5,036 nt of DNA, taken from assembly GCA_030698575.1 (NCBI GenBank), contig JAUYMQ010000327.1:1-5036 (forward strand), given 5' to 3'. The notes beneath the pieces are model-generated. The model ran no database searches and was not told the DNA's origin. It saw only the letters and a program-made list of their open reading frames with translations. The translations under genes and the position numbers were made by a program. Positions 1 through 5,036 of the stretch are shown here, in pieces (the first letter of the stretch is position 1; each line of letters begins with the position of its first letter). This DNA is from Deltaproteobacteria bacterium. Lineage in GTDB: Bacteria; JAUYMQ01.

Positions 1-3579
<3,579 letters not shown>

Positions 3580-3585
3580 ATTGAT

Positions 3586-3590
3586 TGAGG
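3586..3590 (+). promoter_or_regulatory. Ribosome binding site of the first immunity gene
   Basis: TGAGG lies 4 bases before the ATG at 3595 and after the rhs stop codon. The spacing is a little short but no better site is nearby. It supports the ATG choice and translation coupled with the toxin gene; no promoter is visible in the 15-base gap. Confidence 0.5.
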
Positions 3591-3594
3591 CAGC

Positions 3595-4041
3595 ATGGAC
3601 AAGCAACTCGCCAACTACTTTTTCGAGGAGGCATCCAAGGCTTTCGCCTTCGTGGTGACCGAACATTCCTTCGCTGCCCCACAGCTTGACGTTAATGACA
3701 AAATCAACTTCGCGTTCGTCACCTTCATGGGAAAAAACCTCGCCATCGAGTGCAGCCTGGACGAACGCGAAGGCGACATCGCTTGCATAATCGCCCGTGT
3801 CATTGACGGCAAGAGAGCAACCTACCGCGACGCGGTTGACGAACGCGACGAGCATGGAGTGCGAGTCCGTGTATATCTGAGGAGACTGTTAGAACAGCGA
3901 GGTGTTAGAGAACGTCTCTTGACACGTTCTGGAGGGCTTGAACTCCGCGAACGAATCAAGGTCAGGCTGGCGGACTTTGCTCAAATGCTCAGGAAGCACG
4001 GCCAAGAAGTTTTGAACGACTCTCCGACCGCGTTGGCATAA
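3595..4041 (+). CDS. Probable cognate immunity protein
   Basis: This 148-residue cytoplasmic-looking protein has no signal peptide or membrane segment. It begins 15 bases after the toxin stop on the same strand, the standard place for the immunity gene of an Rhs toxin, and probably shares its transcript. Its N-terminal half is hydrophobic and aromatic (NYFFEEASKAFAFVVTEHSF, then INFAFVTFMGKNLAIEC). The C-terminal half is charged and helical (RVYLRRLLEQRGVRERLL, then ERIKVRLADFAQMLRKHGQE). I do not recognise a named immunity family. A 60-base sample (3661-3720) is 29/60 G+C against 44/60 in the Rhs core, matching the toxin tip and suggesting both arrived together. The role as toxin neutraliser is inferred from position, size and composition. 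Confidence 0.8.
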   Translation: MDKQLANYFFEEASKAFAFVVTEHSFAAPQLDVNDKINFAFVTFMGKNLAIECSLDEREGDIACIIARVIDGKRATYRDAVDERDEHGVRVRVYLRRLLEQRGVRERLLTRSGGLELRERIKVRLADFAQMLRKHGQEVLNDSPTALA

Positions 4042-4043
4042 AC

Positions 4044-4536
4044 GCCCCAATCCCAACCGCCGGTGTCCCGCCCGGAACGCTCGCAGACGCGCGCCGTCAG
4101 GCCGGCTGCGAAATCAAAGGCCAGCCGTCCTGCCGTCCCGCGCCTGCTCGCAAAGACAACATCAGTCTGCCCGTGCCGTTCGTCGTCACCGGCAGAAAAT
4201 AAACGACCGCTGACGCTGTCCGGAAACTCTGGTTCGCTCTCGCTCAAAACTCCGGATGGATGCGCGCCAGTGAGGACGTGCTCCGTGGGGCAGCCAGGGG
4301 CGTGACGGGCGCGAGGCGTGCGGAGCGGATATATGCCGCACAATATCGTGATAGCTTGAGTTGCCGCTCCTCTGCCGCAGGCGCAACCCAGAGGAGCCTT
4401 GGAGGTGCCATCGGGCATTTTCTCTTCTCCGACGAAAGTCCGTTCAAGATTCAATATGCCGGGGGGCGGCCTTGAGCGAACAGCTCCCGGTGATCTGGAC
4501 ATTCCGGCGAGGGTCATTGATGAACTTGAATTCTAA
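4044..4536 (+). pseudogene. Decayed second toxin tip (one in-frame stop, one frameshift)
   Basis: No intact gene fits here, but protein-like sequence persists on the plus strand. In the frame starting at 4044 it reads APIPTAGVPPGTLADARQAG and DNISLPVPFVVTGRK, meets TAA at 4200, then continues in the same frame with TTADAVRKLWFALAQNSGW and GARRAERIYAAQYRDSL to about 4360. Beyond that the convincing reading moves to the frame of 4360: GALEVPSGIFSSPTKVRS, then FNMPGGGLERTAPGDLDIPA and RVIDELEF with TAA at 4534. One nonsense codon and a net one-base shift between about 4357 and 4400 explain the whole stretch. There is no start codon with a ribosome site and no Rhs core joined to its front. Its last stop lies 20 bases before the next small gene, the same spacing logic as the intact toxin-immunity pair, so I infer a former toxin tip. 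Its enzymatic type is unknown. Confidence 0.6.
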
Positions 4537-4546
4537 CTTAACCAGC

Positions 4547-4550
4547 GGAG
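4547..4550 (+). promoter_or_regulatory. Ribosome binding site deciding a TTG start
   Basis: GGAG lies 6 bases before TTG at 4557, a good spacing. A second GGAG at 4552 is too close to serve this codon. An in-frame TAA at 4539 rules out any start further upstream, and the next in-frame alternative is GTG at 4575, which would drop six residues. Confidence 0.5.
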
Positions 4551-4556
4551 TGGAGC

Positions 4557-4925
4557 TTGATCGGCATTAGCAACGTGCAAATCAAGTGGAGCGATCCGTG
4601 GGATCTCGGTGAGTCCTTTGGGTGGCAACCACTTCGCGCAAAAATCATTGCGGAGAGAGACGACCAACACGGAGGATCCATATTGCTCAAGTTGGAGAAG
4701 CCATTTGTGTACAAGGATACGAGATGTGAGTACTTCGTTGCATCACCGCGTCATGAAGCCTCGGAGGTCGGAGAAATCGCCGTCGGCAGGCCGGTGTTCT
4801 GCGCCCTAACGCAAGTTCCTCAAGATCGGATAGATGCTGAAGACCCCTTCGATCTTAGCTGGTGGCGCGGCGGCATAGCTGGTCTGGCGGAGATCATGGC
4901 TGAGCAGTCCGTGACTGGAGAGTAA
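4557..4925 (+). CDS. Probable orphan immunity protein
   Basis: An intact 122-residue protein starting at TTG, chosen because GGAG lies 6 bases upstream and a stop at 4539 blocks earlier starts. It is acidic (20 Asp/Glu against 12 Lys/Arg by my count), soluble-looking and without signal or membrane segment. Notable stretches are IKWSDPWDLGESFGWQPL, GGSILLKLEKPFVYKDTRCE, YFVASPRH and FDLSWWRGGIA. Alternating hydrophobic stretches suggest a mainly beta fold with a C-terminal helix. It follows the decayed toxin tip by 20 bases and has low GC (25 of 60 at 4681-4740), like the first immunity gene. I infer it is the surviving immunity gene of a lost toxin. It matches no family I can name, and a different role cannot be excluded. 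Confidence 0.75.
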   Translation: MIGISNVQIKWSDPWDLGESFGWQPLRAKIIAERDDQHGGSILLKLEKPFVYKDTRCEYFVASPRHEASEVGEIAVGRPVFCALTQVPQDRIDAEDPFDLSWWRGGIAGLAEIMAEQSVTGE

Positions 4926-4974
4926 AGGTTTTCGGAAGAGTGCAAGCTGCCCCCATCACGCACTGGAGGCTGTA
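4926..4974. other. Short spacer before displaced core
   Basis: These 49 bases lie between the second immunity gene and the start of Rhs-core homology. I see no convincing hairpin terminator, promoter or coding signal. The right end is the breakpoint where core similarity begins abruptly. Confidence 0.5.
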
Positions 4975-5036
4975 GGGCGCACCGGCAACACCTCCACCCA
5001 GACCCTCCGCTACCTCCCCTTCGGCAGTGTTTCCAG
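4975..5036 (+). pseudogene. Displaced Rhs-core fragment, cut by window edge
   Basis: In the frame of 4975 the DNA encodes GRTGNTSTQTLRYLPFGSVS, aligning without gaps to [20 protein letters not shown] of the main gene (2461-2520): 13 of 20 residues and about 47 of 62 bases agree. Upstream of 4975 the match stops: the HADQLGSPR sequence that should precede it is absent, replaced by unrelated HALEAV. No start codon or ribosome site is seen in this frame after the preceding gene. This is the pattern of a headless core cassette that stores an alternative tip downstream. What follows lies outside the window. Confidence 0.75.
5010..5025 (+). repeat. Exact 16-base repeat within Rhs core, copy 2
   Basis: Direct-repeat partner of 2496-2511, lying in the displaced core fragment. 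Recombination between the two copies would delete about 2.5 kb: the active tip, its immunity gene and the second cassette. It would join the main shell to whatever tip follows the window. Confidence 0.85.

Noticed and set aside
4042-4110. Possible terminator after the first immunity gene.
   Set aside because: GC-rich inverted stretches are present by composition, but I find no stable stem followed by a T run.
3981-4517. Minus-strand open frame of 178 codons covering the gap between the two immunity-like genes.
   Set aside because: It is codon-aligned with the plus-strand frame that reads as protein, and antisense frames in that register stay open in GC-rich coding DNA. The plus-strand reading has better-looking protein and fits the toxin-immunity order. 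It remains the main alternative if the pseudogene reading fails.

Overview
This window looks like the 3' end of a polymorphic-toxin (Rhs/YD-repeat) locus in a GC-rich bacterium. A Gram-negative host is favoured by an IPTL-CTERM-like hydrophobic segment, but no lineage is fixed by the sequence. Codon use is strongly GC-biased through most of the window (a spot count at 2461-2520 gives 44 of 60 G+C). It drops to about half around the two small immunity-like genes (29 of 60 at 3661-3720; 25 of 60 at 4681-4740), the usual signature of exchangeable toxin-immunity cargo.

Bases 1-3579 are one open frame, truncated at the window's left edge: the C-terminal 1192 residues of a large Rhs protein. In order it has many YD repeats (shell), an in-frame insert of about 159 residues, the Rhs-associated core ending in a DPxG motif, a Gly-rich linker, a pre-toxin segment resembling the PT-TG type, and a C-terminal tip of about 98 residues. 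The insert holds thrombospondin-type-3-like Asp/Gly calcium repeats and two hydrophobic segments. The tip is presumably the toxin; I do not recognise its catalytic family. A 148-residue gene starts 15 bases after the toxin stop, where the cognate immunity gene is expected.

Bases 4042-4536 have no intact gene but carry a decayed protein-coding stretch. One frame reads as protein from about 4044 to 4360 apart from a single TAA at 4200. A different frame carries a plausible C-terminus from about 4360-4400 to a TAA at 4534. I read this as a second toxin tip broken by a nonsense codon and a frameshift. Twenty bases later comes an intact 122-residue acidic protein with a TTG start, best read as its surviving immunity gene. 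At the right edge (4975-5036) a short stretch again encodes Rhs-core sequence, matching 2461-2522 of the main gene without gaps.

The layout is therefore: full rhs gene with active tip, its immunity gene, a dead tip, its orphan immunity gene, then the start of another displaced Rhs core. This is the known architecture of Rhs/CDI loci that store alternative tips downstream and swap them by recombination in the core. The parts most worth a second look are the membrane/calcium-repeat insert inside the Rhs core, the unassigned toxin and immunity families, and the broken second cassette.
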